A DNA stretch of 64,000 bases, taken from an uncultured Sphingobacteriaceae bacterium (GTDB taxonomy: Bacteria > Bacteroidota > Bacteroidia > Sphingobacteriales > Sphingobacteriaceae). Position 1 is the stretch's first letter. The number at the start of each line of letters is the position of its first letter. Under the pieces are notes generated by a model that was given only the letters and a program-made list of their open reading frames with translations, searched no databases and was not told the DNA's origin. The stretch covers positions 1 through 64,000 of the forward strand of contig CAMPKC010000016.1 in the NCBI GenBank assembly GCA_946887045.1, given 5' to 3'. This document shows, piece by piece, positions 1 to 9,262 of the stretch. The position numbers and the translations under genes are program-made.

Positions 1-1203
1 GCTCCGAAAACCAATTATGGCTTTTACAACATTTACAGCAATTACGATTGGGATTATTTAGGTAAGCCGGCAGTTTACTCCAGCAATATCGAGCTCAGAA
101 ATTTGCGATGGGAAACCGTAACGGGTAGAAATATTGGTTTAAACGTAATTATGTTCAAAAACAAGCTTGATTTTGATGTGGACGTTTACAGAATGCGTAC
201 ATCCGACTTGTTTTTTCCTGACTTAAGCATTCCATCTATTTCGGGATATAACAACCTTGATATGAACGTGGGTATAATGGACAATCAGGGCTGGGAAATC
301 AATCTGCGCGCTAATCCATTAAAAACAAAAAACTGGAACCTGAACCTGAATTTCAACTTTGCCCGTAACGTCAACATCATTCGCGAAATATCTGAATTCT
401 ATCCAAGAGAGAAAGGAAACACAAATACTAACGGGCAATACAAGCGATTCCTTCAGGTTGATAACCCATTTGGATCTTTTTACGGATACCGGTTTAAAGG
501 TGTTTACGCAGATGCCGATGCAACGATCGCTCAGGATAAAAATGGTAAACCTTTGATTGGTGCCGATGGGATAAGCGTGCCAATGAGATTCGACTATCCG
601 AATACCGATTACGTTTTTCAGGCTGGCGATGCGATGTATGAAGACATTAATCATGATGGTAATATCAACTATATGGACGTGGTGTATCTGGGTAATGGTA
701 ATCCAAAGTTTATCGGTGGGTTTGGTCCGGATATCACCTTCAAAGGGAATTTGAAACTGACTGCATTTTTTAGTTTCAGGTATAAATATGACGTAGTTAA
801 CGGTGCCAAGATGACGAGTACTAATATGTATGAGTACGATAATCAAAGCACCGCAGTATTAAGACGATGGAGAAATCCCGGAGATGTTACAAGCATCCCA
901 AGAGCTTTATATGGTTCGGGTTACAACTGGTTAGGATCTGACAGGTATGTAGAAGATGCGTCATTTGTGCGCCTGAAAACTCTTACCATGAGATATAATT
1001 TTAATAAGTCCATCCTTGACAAAATGAAATTGAAAAACCTGGGAATATATTTTACAGCAGAGAACCTGATAACATTTACCAACTATACCGGGCAAGATCC
1101 TGAAATATCACCAAGACTGAGTGACCCATTTGCTTTGATTCAGGATGGTTCAATGACTCCTCCTACCAGAAATATGGTATTCGGTTTAACAGCAGGATTT
1201 TAA
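1..1203 (+). CDS. SusC-like TonB-dependent outer-membrane transporter, C-terminal part
   Basis: The reading frame is open from base 1 and ends at 1203, so the gene starts outside the window. About 400 residues are visible. They are alternating beta-strands typical of the 22-strand barrel of SusC/RagA proteins, ending in an aromatic strand (VFGLTAGF). A late SusC-type segment with ASFVRLKTLTMRYNF and a NLITFTNYTGQDPE turn is clear. SusC proteins import glycan fragments across the outer membrane using TonB energy, with a SusD lid. The matching susD starts 18 bases downstream, so this is one transporter pair of the pectin locus. Family assignment is firm; substrate is inferred from the neighbours. 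Confidence 0.93.
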   Translation, partial: APKTNYGFYNIYSNYDWDYLGKPAVYSSNIELRNLRWETVTGRNIGLNVIMFKNKLDFDVDVYRMRTSDLFFPDLSIPSISGYNNLDMNVGIMDNQGWEINLRANPLKTKNWNLNLNFNFARNVNIIREISEFYPREKGNTNTNGQYKRFLQVDNPFGSFYGYRFKGVYADADATIAQDKNGKPLIGADGISVPMRFDYPNTDYVFQAGDAMYEDINHDGNINYMDVVYLGNGNPKFIGGFGPDITFKGNLKLTAFFSFRYKYDVVNGAKMTSTNMYEYDNQSTAVLRRWRNPGDVTSIPRALYGSGYNWLGSDRYVEDASFVRLKTLTMRYNFNKSILDKMKLKNLGIYFTAENLITFTNYTGQDPEISPRLSDPFALIQDGSMTPPTRNMVFGLTAGF

Positions 1204-1221
1204 TTTTTAAAGAAGACAGAA

Positions 1222-2733
1222 ATGAGTAGTAAAATAAAATATGTCCTTTTACTTAGCATCATAGCTATTTCGGCATCCTCATGCAAAAAATACCTCAGTC
1301 TTGAACCTCAGGATGGTATTGTAAGACAGGATTTCTGGAAAACCAAGGAGCAGGTAGCATCTGCGGTTAATGGTTGCTATGCTTCATTACTGGCACCTCC
1401 GCTTGTCGAAAACTTGTTTTTATGGGGCGAGTTAAGAGGTGATATGATGCAAACAGGTGGTCGTGCGTCCGCAAATGATTTCAACATCATCAATTTAAAT
1501 ATTCAGTCGACCAATACCATAACTAATTGGGCGGCGCTTTATCAGACAATAAATAATTGTAATACTGTAATTGATTTTGCACCCCAGGTTTTAAACACAG
1601 ATAACACATTTAAACAACGCGATTTAAACGGTTACCTGGGCGAAGCCTTGGCCTTAAGAAGTTTGATGTATTTCTACCTTGTGCGCACTTTTAGAGATGT
1701 GCCGCTAAAACTTAAAGCAACCACCAGCGATGATGATGATTTGCAAATCCCAAAAAGTACAGACGAGCAGGTTTTAAATCAGATAATAGCCGATTTGAAA
1801 TTAGCGGAAGAATATGCTTTTACAACTTATGGAAACAGAGATAACGACAAGGGCCGGATTACTAAATATGCAGTCCAGGCGTTGCTTGCCGATGTTTATT
1901 TGTGGAAAGACGATTACACCAACTGTATCGCTTATTGCGATAAGGTAATTAACTCAAGCCAATTCGGGCTGGTAGAAGGCAGCAGCTGGTTTAGCACTGT
2001 GTTTTATGAAGGCGGATCAAACGAAAGCATTTTTGAATTCTACTTTAATCAGAATCGCTTAAATCCTTTTTACTCCATGTTCTCTGAATCGAGCAAGCGT
2101 TTTACTGCTGCTTTAAGAGTTGCCGAGGAAGTTTATACAATTGATTTATTCGATTTAGAAAATAAAGATATCCGCGGAGATGGAGCTGCTTTGAAATTTA
2201 ACGAAGGTACTATCTGGAAATATCAGGGCGTAAACTCAAGCAGCGGAAGGAGTCCTTCAGCCTCATTTGCTCATTGGATGGTATACAGGTATGCTGATAT
2301 TCTGCTGTTAAAAGCCGAAGCAAAAGCAATGCAGGGAGATGTGAAAGAATCGTTGAGCCTTTTAAAAATAATTCGCGACAGAGCCTCAGCCCTGGAGGCC
2401 ACAGAAACCTACGAAACGGATCCCGCAGATCCTGACTATACTGAAAACATCACTCCGGAAGATCTGGCAAAGTTTGTACTGGACGAACGGGCCCGGGAAT
2501 TTGCTTACGAAGGAAAGAGATGGTTTGACCTTTTAAGAAATGCCAAACGGAATGACTATGCTCAGAGAGGCTTGCTGTTCGACGCTGTCGTGAGTACTGC
2601 GTCTCCGGAAAGCCAGCAATCAGCAGTTGCAAAACTGCTGGACAATGACAGTCATTATCTGCCAATTTATTTCAATGAACTGGAAACCAATAAGAAACTT
2701 GTACAGAACCCATTTTACATCAAATCTAAATAG
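1222..2733 (+). CDS. SusD/RagB-family glycan-binding lipoprotein
   Basis: 503 residues, normal for SusD. The N-terminus is a lipoprotein signal with lipobox ASSC (Cys21) followed by KK, the usual form of Bacteroidota surface lipoproteins. The C-terminal half has the family's hallmark segments: YRYADILLLKAEA near residue 355 and ERAREFAYEGKRWFDLLR near 422. SusD forms the hinged lid over the SusC barrel and captures oligosaccharides at the cell surface. It lies 18 bases after the truncated susC and 6 bases before a fasciclin gene, so co-transcription is expected. The exact ligand cannot be read from sequence; the locus suggests a pectin fragment. Confidence 0.94.
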   Translation: MSSKIKYVLLLSIIAISASSCKKYLSLEPQDGIVRQDFWKTKEQVASAVNGCYASLLAPPLVENLFLWGELRGDMMQTGGRASANDFNIINLNIQSTNTITNWAALYQTINNCNTVIDFAPQVLNTDNTFKQRDLNGYLGEALALRSLMYFYLVRTFRDVPLKLKATTSDDDDLQIPKSTDEQVLNQIIADLKLAEEYAFTTYGNRDNDKGRITKYAVQALLADVYLWKDDYTNCIAYCDKVINSSQFGLVEGSSWFSTVFYEGGSNESIFEFYFNQNRLNPFYSMFSESSKRFTAALRVAEEVYTIDLFDLENKDIRGDGAALKFNEGTIWKYQGVNSSSGRSPSASFAHWMVYRYADILLLKAEAKAMQGDVKESLSLLKIIRDRASALEATETYETDPADPDYTENITPEDLAKFVLDERAREFAYEGKRWFDLLRNAKRNDYAQRGLLFDAVVSTASPESQQSAVAKLLDNDSHYLPIYFNELETNKKLVQNPFYIKSK

Positions 2734-2739
2734 AGCATT

Positions 2740-4494
2740 ATGAAAAGAATTGTAGATCAAAAAGGCAAGACAGGCTTGTTTCTGCTGTTGATGATGCTGG
2801 TTTTTGCGGCTTGTAAAAAGGAAGAGTTTAAAGTAAACACAACCTCTGATGTAAATATTTCCGACTATTTCCTGCAACAGCCGGATCAATTCTCGGAGTT
2901 TTCTAAAATACTTCAGCTAACAGAAAATGAGGGTGTTTTAGCGGCCTATGGAACCTATACCATCTTTGCGCCAACAAACGATGCGGTTGCCGAATATGTG
3001 AGCTCAAAAAATAAGTCATCGGTTAATGATTTAGATCTTAACGAATTAAAAGACCTTGTAAAAATCCATTTGATTCGTGATACGATAGCTTCTGTTTATT
3101 TTAATGATGGAAAGCTGCGTACCAAAACCATGTACGGCCAATATTTAATTACAGGTGCCCAAAATGTTAATGGAACTACCATGATAACCATTAATCGGCA
3201 GGCCAATTTAAAACAGGCAGATATACGTGTTGGGAATGGAATAATTCATGTAATAGACCATGTGTTAACTCCGGCAAAATTGACGCTTGCTCAAATGATT
3301 GAGCAAGATGATAATTACTCGATTTTTGAGGAAGCCTTGCGAGCGACCGGTTTTTATGATTCATTGAATATTCTTCCGCAAAACAATCCTGATACATCTA
3401 AGGCTTTTTTTACGGTACTTGCCGAGTCTAACGATGTACTAAAGGCTAAAGACCCGTCAATAACCTCATTTGCCGCATTAAAAGCAAAGTATTCTAATAC
3501 GAATGATCCGAAGCTGATTTCTGACAGCTTGCATCTGTTTGTTGCATACCATATTTTACCCGGATTAAAGTATGTGCCGGATATTTTCAAAGCATCATCA
3601 CATACAACACTATCGCCCCTTGATGTAGTAACTTCCAAGCTTAAGGGTACTGAGGTTCTAATTAACGATGATAAATTTAATAATATACACGAGCCAGGAT
3701 CTGCCATAAACAGAACTTCGAGTGATGCCACCGCAGCAAACGGAGTATTGCACGCTATGGCGGCCCCTTTTGCAATTAAGGTGCGTTTCCCTATTCCGGT
3801 TTACTGGGAAGTTACGGATCAGCCGGAGTTTACCAGTTTGAACGGGATTTTTAGGGTGACAAATAAGCAAAGCAGAAACTTTGCACCCGGGGAGATTCAG
3901 GATATTAATTGGAAGCAGGGTTCAGCCAAATATGTTGTGGCACCAGAGTTCAGACAGTTTTATGTCTATAATAACGACTTTTTGCAATTCGCCTCATTAA
4001 GAACCAATGTTGTAGCAAACAATTGGATCGAGTTTAAAACACCTCTTCTGGTGAAAGGTCGATATAAGGTTTGGATATGTTTTATCCGTCGGGGCGGCGG
4101 CGGCGGGGTAGCTGTTTCATTTAATGGAGAGCTATTGCCAAAAGTTTTAAATCTTCGAGAAAGCTTGCCCACACAGGTTCTGGTAGGTAATAAGTGGACT
4201 TATCCCGCAGGTACAACCCCCGAATCACTGGAGACTTTAGGCAAAAAAATTGTATTCGCAGAGTATCCATACTATCAGCAGAACGGTCAAACGATTGATT
4301 ATTACAGAGATAGCTACGGTGTGCTTGCCGGTACTATCGATGTTAAAAAGACAGACCGTCATACACTGCGAATGGATGCGACGTGGGAAGGTAGTGGAGA
4401 TGTTCAGTTTGATATGATACACTTTATTCCCGAAAAGGAAGACCAGCTTTGGCCTAAGTTTAATCCGGACGGTGCCGTAATACAGAAACCATAA
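2740..4494 (+). CDS. Lipoprotein with two fasciclin (FAS1) domains and a C-terminal beta-rich region
   Basis: 584 residues. Lipobox FAAC places the lipid anchor on Cys25, followed by KK. The first FAS1 domain (about 45-180) has the two conserved boxes, YTIFAPTNDAV near 73 and NGIIHVIDHVL near 166. A second, more divergent FAS1 unit runs to about 345 and closes with NGVLHAMAAPF near 333. The remaining 240 residues look like a beta-sandwich (alternating strands, a GGGGG loop near 453, an ending like carbohydrate-binding modules). FAS1 domains usually mediate adhesion. Between SusD and SusC genes, a surface glycan-binding role in the import complex is inferred, not shown. Confidence 0.85.
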   Translation: MKRIVDQKGKTGLFLLLMMLVFAACKKEEFKVNTTSDVNISDYFLQQPDQFSEFSKILQLTENEGVLAAYGTYTIFAPTNDAVAEYVSSKNKSSVNDLDLNELKDLVKIHLIRDTIASVYFNDGKLRTKTMYGQYLITGAQNVNGTTMITINRQANLKQADIRVGNGIIHVIDHVLTPAKLTLAQMIEQDDNYSIFEEALRATGFYDSLNILPQNNPDTSKAFFTVLAESNDVLKAKDPSITSFAALKAKYSNTNDPKLISDSLHLFVAYHILPGLKYVPDIFKASSHTTLSPLDVVTSKLKGTEVLINDDKFNNIHEPGSAINRTSSDATAANGVLHAMAAPFAIKVRFPIPVYWEVTDQPEFTSLNGIFRVTNKQSRNFAPGEIQDINWKQGSAKYVVAPEFRQFYVYNNDFLQFASLRTNVVANNWIEFKTPLLVKGRYKVWICFIRRGGGGGVAVSFNGELLPKVLNLRESLPTQVLVGNKWTYPAGTTPESLETLGKKIVFAEYPYYQQNGQTIDYYRDSYGVLAGTIDVKKTDRHTLRMDATWEGSGDVQFDMIHFIPEKEDQLWPKFNPDGAVIQKP

Positions 4495-4505
4495 CAAGAT
4501 AAACC

Positions 4506-4528
4506 GTAGCTGCAGCTGATGCAGCTAC
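4506..4528 (+). other. Intercistronic hairpin between the two fasciclin genes
   Basis: A perfect 9-bp inverted repeat (GTAGCTGCA, loop GCTGA, TGCAGCTAC) lies between the stop at 4494 and the ATG at 4543. No T-run follows, so it is a poor terminator. It may stabilise or process the mRNA between cistrons. Confidence 0.5.
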
Positions 4529-4542
4529 ATAAACTATCATAA

Positions 4543-5976
4543 ATGAATTTTAGAGTTACAACTTTCGCAATCCTGATCACAGGTTTAGTCAGCGTATTCT
4601 CAGCATGCCAGGATAAATGGGATGAGCATGCGGAGCTGCAAGATGCTAAACTAGGTCAAAATTTGTTTCAAAGGATTCAAGGCGAATCGTCTTTAAGCAG
4701 GTTTACAGAGCTGCTTGTAAAAACTGAATACGATAAGGTGCTTGCGTCCTCAAAAAAGTATACAGTATGGGCGCCATCTAACCAGGCTTTAGAAAACCTG
4801 AGCGCAGATATTTTGAACGACCAGCAAAGACTAAAGGATTTTATTGGTTATTATATTGTTGAGCTTCCTTACAATACTACAATAGCTAAAAATACCCTTC
4901 GTTTGAAAACGCTCAATGGAAAGTATATCTATTTTAGCGAAACAGGTTTTGAAGACGCTTCTCTACTGACAAAAGATCAGTATACCGGTAACGGAATTTT
5001 GCATACAATTAGTAAAGCGGTTTATGCAAAGCAGAATATTCTGGATGTGATAAATTCCTTCGCTTTTAAGCAAAAAGAATATTTAGCAAGCCTAAACTAC
5101 GAGGCGGTTGATTCTGCTCTTGCCGAACAAACCGGAGTTGATCCCTTAACAGGCAAACCGATTTTTAAACCAGGTACAGGTATCGTCCAGAAAAATCTGT
5201 TATTCGACAGAGTGGGAAGTTTTGCAAATGAGGATCAGGAGTATACCCTGTTTCTTCTCGCCGACGTGGCTCTGGAAAGTGAACGGACAAAAATTAAGCC
5301 TTATACCCAGGGAGAAAGTACTGATGGTACAGAGCGTCTTGCTTCTTTAATGGTGATGAAAGACCTTGTGTTTAAAGGCAAATACACGGTCAATAATTTA
5401 CCCGCTATACTTATATCAGAAGATGGTGTACAAGTCCCGATTGATAAAAGTGCCATTCAGGAAACATATCAAACCAGCAATGGGGTGGTTTATGTAATGA
5501 ACAATTTAAGTGTTCCGTTGCAGAATAAAATTCGTGATGTAAGACAGGAAGGTGAAAACCCTGCAGGCTTTAGCCGGACAGATAAATCCTCAAACATAAA
5601 ATACAGGCAAAGAAGAAATCCGGTTACACAGGAGCTTTTTGACGACATCTACATCTTTAATCATAAAATACCATTGTTTCATGTCAGATATAGAGTTAAA
5701 GACCTGTATACCATTAAGTATAAAGTGTACTGGGTGGCTCCGAATGATGTGCAAACGGTAACTTTTAAACAAAGATTTGCTTTTTCAGATCCTGCATCTA
5801 CCGAATTTTCTGAAACATTGGTTCCCCTGAAAAACTTCAATGAAGTTTATGTAGGGGAGTTCACCAATGACAGTTTTGGAGATTATAATGCCTTCATTAT
5901 CGCAGCCGACAACGGTGGTGACGGGCTGAATTCTATAAACCTTGATTATTTCAGGCTCGAGCCTCAGCTTCCATAA
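4543..5976 (+). CDS. Fasciclin (FAS1) domain lipoprotein
   Basis: 477 residues with a lipoprotein signal; lipobox FSAC gives Cys22. The first FAS1 domain covers about 38-165 (YTVWAPSNQAL near 74, NGILHTISKAV near 152). A second, degenerate FAS1 unit ends near 320 at NGVVYVMNNLSVP. The last 150 residues are beta-rich, ending in a segment like the C-terminus of the preceding gene (GLNSINLDYFRL). It is therefore a divergent paralogue of the upstream gene. It sits directly before the second susC, an order seen in other Bacteroidota loci, and probably makes a surface-exposed partner of the SusCD complex. The ligand is unknown. Confidence 0.83.
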   Translation: MNFRVTTFAILITGLVSVFSACQDKWDEHAELQDAKLGQNLFQRIQGESSLSRFTELLVKTEYDKVLASSKKYTVWAPSNQALENLSADILNDQQRLKDFIGYYIVELPYNTTIAKNTLRLKTLNGKYIYFSETGFEDASLLTKDQYTGNGILHTISKAVYAKQNILDVINSFAFKQKEYLASLNYEAVDSALAEQTGVDPLTGKPIFKPGTGIVQKNLLFDRVGSFANEDQEYTLFLLADVALESERTKIKPYTQGESTDGTERLASLMVMKDLVFKGKYTVNNLPAILISEDGVQVPIDKSAIQETYQTSNGVVYVMNNLSVPLQNKIRDVRQEGENPAGFSRTDKSSNIKYRQRRNPVTQELFDDIYIFNHKIPLFHVRYRVKDLYTIKYKVYWVAPNDVQTVTFKQRFAFSDPASTEFSETLVPLKNFNEVYVGEFTNDSFGDYNAFIIAADNGGDGLNSINLDYFRLEPQLP

Positions 5977-6000
5977 TTGGATAATTTATTAAGCAAAGAT

Positions 6001-9000
6001 ATGCACGTATTTACCAAAACAGCAGTTAAGAAACTTTTCCTTTTTCCTGTTATAGCCTTAACATCTTTTAGCTTATTGGCTCAGGAAACTGATTCTATGC
6101 AACTTAGGGCCGACTCAGCTATACTTAATCCTAAGACGGGTTTTAAATTGACAGGCCTTATAAAAGACGCATCGACAGGGAAGCCGCTCTCGGGCGTAAA
6201 TATTAAATCTGGCAGTCACTCGGCCACAATAACAGAAGAGAACGGCGCATTTAATCTTACAGTGCCATCGTTTACCGGAGTGATCACCGTTTCTGCACCC
6301 GGATATCAAACGACAGATGTTGCTTTAAAAGGCCGCAACTCAATAAATGTCGCTTTGAATAATGAGGATCTGAATTCAATTCACGATATCGCAGTTATGC
6401 CATTCGGGGCTAAAAGCAAAACTCAGATAGCATATTCTGTATCATCAATAAATACAACGGGTAACTGGGAGCGTTCGGCAGAAACGCCTGATGAGTATTT
6501 ACAGGGCCTGGTTAGCGGTTTGAACGTTGTTCGAAGATCTGGTACGAGCGGGACCGGAGCTGATATGTTTCTCCGTGGTTTTTCCTCTCTTAACACCCGC
6601 AGCCAGCCTTTGGTAGTGGTGGACGGGATGATTTATGATACCAATGATTATGGCACGTCTTTAATTGGCGGACATGTTGTAAATCCTCTTGCTAATATTG
6701 ACTTGAAGGATATTGACAACATCACCGTTATAAAAGATGGCGGCTCCTTGTATGGAACCAAAGGTGCCAACGGCGTTATCATTGTCAGCACAGCACACGC
6801 AAAGCAATTGGCAACCCATATTGATTTTGCAGCTTACGGAGGTATTAACTCTTCGCCGAAAAATTTACCTGTTTTAGGGGTAAATGATTACAGATTGTAC
6901 CTTTCGGATGTTCTTCAAAGTGCCGGAATGACTAATTCTCAAATACAGTCGCAGCCGTATATGAATGACACTGAAAACCCGGAGTACAGCAGGTATCATT
7001 ATACTACGAACTGGCAGAATAAAGTATTAAGCAATGATTACAGTCAGAATTATTTCCTTAAAATCACGGGAGGAGATAACATCGCAAAATATGCCCTGTC
7101 GATGGGTTATTTAAGCAGCAACGGAACCATCGATAACACCAATTTAAATAGATACAACACCAATTTTAACGCAGATCTTAATCTTAGCCCTAAGTTAACA
7201 GCAACAGCAAATCTTTCGTTTACGAATATCGAACAGAACCTTAGAGATCAGGGAAGAAGTTTTTCAACAAATCCAATCTTGTTAGGCCTCACAAAATCGC
7301 CTTTCCTTCCTGTGAATCAGGTTGCTGATGATGGTACAGAATCTCCAAACCTGGCGGATACAGATATTTTTGGCCGAAGCAATCCCTATGCGGTGATTGA
7401 AGAAGCTCAGCAGACCAATAAAAGCTACCGGTTTTTCGGCTCTACTAAGTTCAATTATGCGTTCGCGAAGAATGTCAGCTTAAGCTCATTGATAGGTGTT
7501 ACTTATGACAAGGTTAGAGAAAATACATTTATGCCTCGTTTGGGTATTACTCCGGATACTTTAAATAATTCGATTGCTTATAGCAGGTTGGGCAGCCGGG
7601 TGCAACGCTATTTCTCGCTGTATAATGATTCTTATGTTTCGTACAAGAAAACATTTACCGGAAACCATGACCTTTCTGCCAATCTTGGCGTTCGGTTTAA
7701 CAACGCCGAAACAGAAGAAGACGCTGCTTTAGGGTTTAATTCGCCGACTGATGATTTTATTACCGTCGGTTCGGGTGCTAACTCACTTCGGAGAATCGGT
7801 GGTGACATTGGCAAATCGCGTTGGTTGAATACCTATTTGAATGTGGATTACGCTTTAAATAGTAAATATTTATTATCTGTAAATCTTGCAGCGGATGGAT
7901 CTTCACGTTTCGGTACCGACATTCAGGATGTATTAACTATTAACGGAAACAAGTTTGCTTTGCTTCCATCAATTGCTGCAGGCTGGTTAGTCTCTTCCGA
8001 AAATTTCATGGCTTCGGCAACCAATATCGACTTGTTTAAATTGCGTGCCAGCTATAGCTTGTCGGGTAACGATGATATTGGAAATTTTTCCGCAAGACAA
8101 TATTATGTATCGCAAAACCTTTTGGGTAATCAGGGAATAATCAGAGGAAACATCGCCAATCCAACTCTTAAATGGGAAACGATAAAGACAGCAAACGTCG
8201 GACTTGACCTTGCCTTGTTTAACGAGCGTTTAAGTTTGAGTTTCGACGCCTATAGCCGGAATACATCCGACATGCTTACTGCACTGCCTCTGGCGACCGC
8301 CGCGGGGTTTGACTATATGATTGCCAACAATGGCAGCATGAAAACCAACGGTTATGAGTTGGCCATGAACAGCAGAGTGTTGAACAAAAAGATAAAATTG
8401 GATCTGGGCTTAAACTTAGGATCTTATAATAGTAAAATAACCGCATTACCGCAGGATGGACAGCTAACCGAATTTGGGGGCGCAACATTTATTTCAACTG
8501 TGGGCCAGCCAGCAAATCAGTTTTATGGTTTTAGAGCAAACGGAGTTTATTCTACAACAACCGAAGCGCAGGCATCAAAAACCTTTATCAGATCCTCAGC
8601 TGGTGCTTTAAGAGCTGTAAGTGCGGGCGATGTTCGTTTTGCGAATACCTATGATAGCCCTGCAGACATAGCCGCCGATATCCATGTTATTGATGAGAAT
8701 GACAGACAAGTTATTGGAAATCCTAGCCCTGATGTATTCGGAAGCTTAAGCAGCAGATTAGGTTATAAAAGATTCTCCGTAAGCGCCTTATTCACTTTCA
8801 GTGCCGGTAATGATGTGTATAACGGAACCCGGGCAATTTTGGAATCGGTTTCCTCATCAATGAATCAAACTGTTAATGTGTTAAACCGGTGGACTTACGA
8901 AGGACAAATTACTGATGTGCCAAGAGCATCATTTAATGACCCGAACGGAAATTCCCGTTTTTCGGATCGTTGGATTGAAGATGGATCTTACTTAAGATTA

Positions 9001-9216
9001 AGGAATTTGTCTGTGGCTTACGCATTGCCGTTTAAACCCGGCATCCTTAAAAATGCGACCGTTTACGCTACCGGAAACAATCTGTTTACGGTGAGCAGGT
9101 ATTTAGGCTACGATCCTGAGTTTAGCGCTTCCGGAAGTCCGCTTGGTCAGGGTGTAGATATAGCTTTAGAGCCGCAAATCAGATCTGTACAATTTGGAAT
9201 TCGCGTTGGTTTATAA
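6001..9216 (+). CDS. SusC-like TonB-dependent outer-membrane transporter (full length)
   Basis: 1071 residues from the ATG at 6001. A TTG at 5977 is in frame, but the ATG begins a clean signal peptide (MHVFTKTAVKKLFLF, cleavage after SLLAQ). Order: signal peptide; carboxypeptidase-regulatory-like domain (about 35-115, LTGLIKDASTGKPLSGVNI); TonB plug (about 145-270, with LVVVDGMIYD and GTKGANGVIIVST); then the barrel. The plug is divergent, with GGSLYGTKGANG in place of the commoner ASAAIYGSRAANG. The gene lies 24 bases after a fasciclin gene and 46 before its susD. It should import a pectin-derived oligosaccharide. Confidence 0.94.
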   Translation: MHVFTKTAVKKLFLFPVIALTSFSLLAQETDSMQLRADSAILNPKTGFKLTGLIKDASTGKPLSGVNIKSGSHSATITEENGAFNLTVPSFTGVITVSAPGYQTTDVALKGRNSINVALNNEDLNSIHDIAVMPFGAKSKTQIAYSVSSINTTGNWERSAETPDEYLQGLVSGLNVVRRSGTSGTGADMFLRGFSSLNTRSQPLVVVDGMIYDTNDYGTSLIGGHVVNPLANIDLKDIDNITVIKDGGSLYGTKGANGVIIVSTAHAKQLATHIDFAAYGGINSSPKNLPVLGVNDYRLYLSDVLQSAGMTNSQIQSQPYMNDTENPEYSRYHYTTNWQNKVLSNDYSQNYFLKITGGDNIAKYALSMGYLSSNGTIDNTNLNRYNTNFNADLNLSPKLTATANLSFTNIEQNLRDQGRSFSTNPILLGLTKSPFLPVNQVADDGTESPNLADTDIFGRSNPYAVIEEAQQTNKSYRFFGSTKFNYAFAKNVSLSSLIGVTYDKVRENTFMPRLGITPDTLNNSIAYSRLGSRVQRYFSLYNDSYVSYKKTFTGNHDLSANLGVRFNNAETEEDAALGFNSPTDDFITVGSGANSLRRIGGDIGKSRWLNTYLNVDYALNSKYLLSVNLAADGSSRFGTDIQDVLTINGNKFALLPSIAAGWLVSSENFMASATNIDLFKLRASYSLSGNDDIGNFSARQYYVSQNLLGNQGIIRGNIANPTLKWETIKTANVGLDLALFNERLSLSFDAYSRNTSDMLTALPLATAAGFDYMIANNGSMKTNGYELAMNSRVLNKKIKLDLGLNLGSYNSKITALPQDGQLTEFGGATFISTVGQPANQFYGFRANGVYSTTTEAQASKTFIRSSAGALRAVSAGDVRFANTYDSPADIAADIHVIDENDRQVIGNPSPDVFGSLSSRLGYKRFSVSALFTFSAGNDVYNGTRAILESVSSSMNQTVNVLNRWTYEGQITDVPRASFNDPNGNSRFSDRWIEDGSYLRLRNLSVAYALPFKPGILKNATVYATGNNLFTVSRYLGYDPEFSASGSPLGQGVDIALEPQIRSVQFGIRVGL

Positions 9217-9262
9217 ATAAAAAAGGAAATACGGCCGGATAACGGCTTTAAATTAATATTCG

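Noticed and set aside
319..846. 175-residue minus-strand frame inside susC
   Set aside because: Lies wholly opposite a well-supported SusC barrel and has no family features.
5977..6000. TTG start for the second susC
   Set aside because: The ATG at 6001 gives a proper signal peptide; the 8 extra residues would weaken it.
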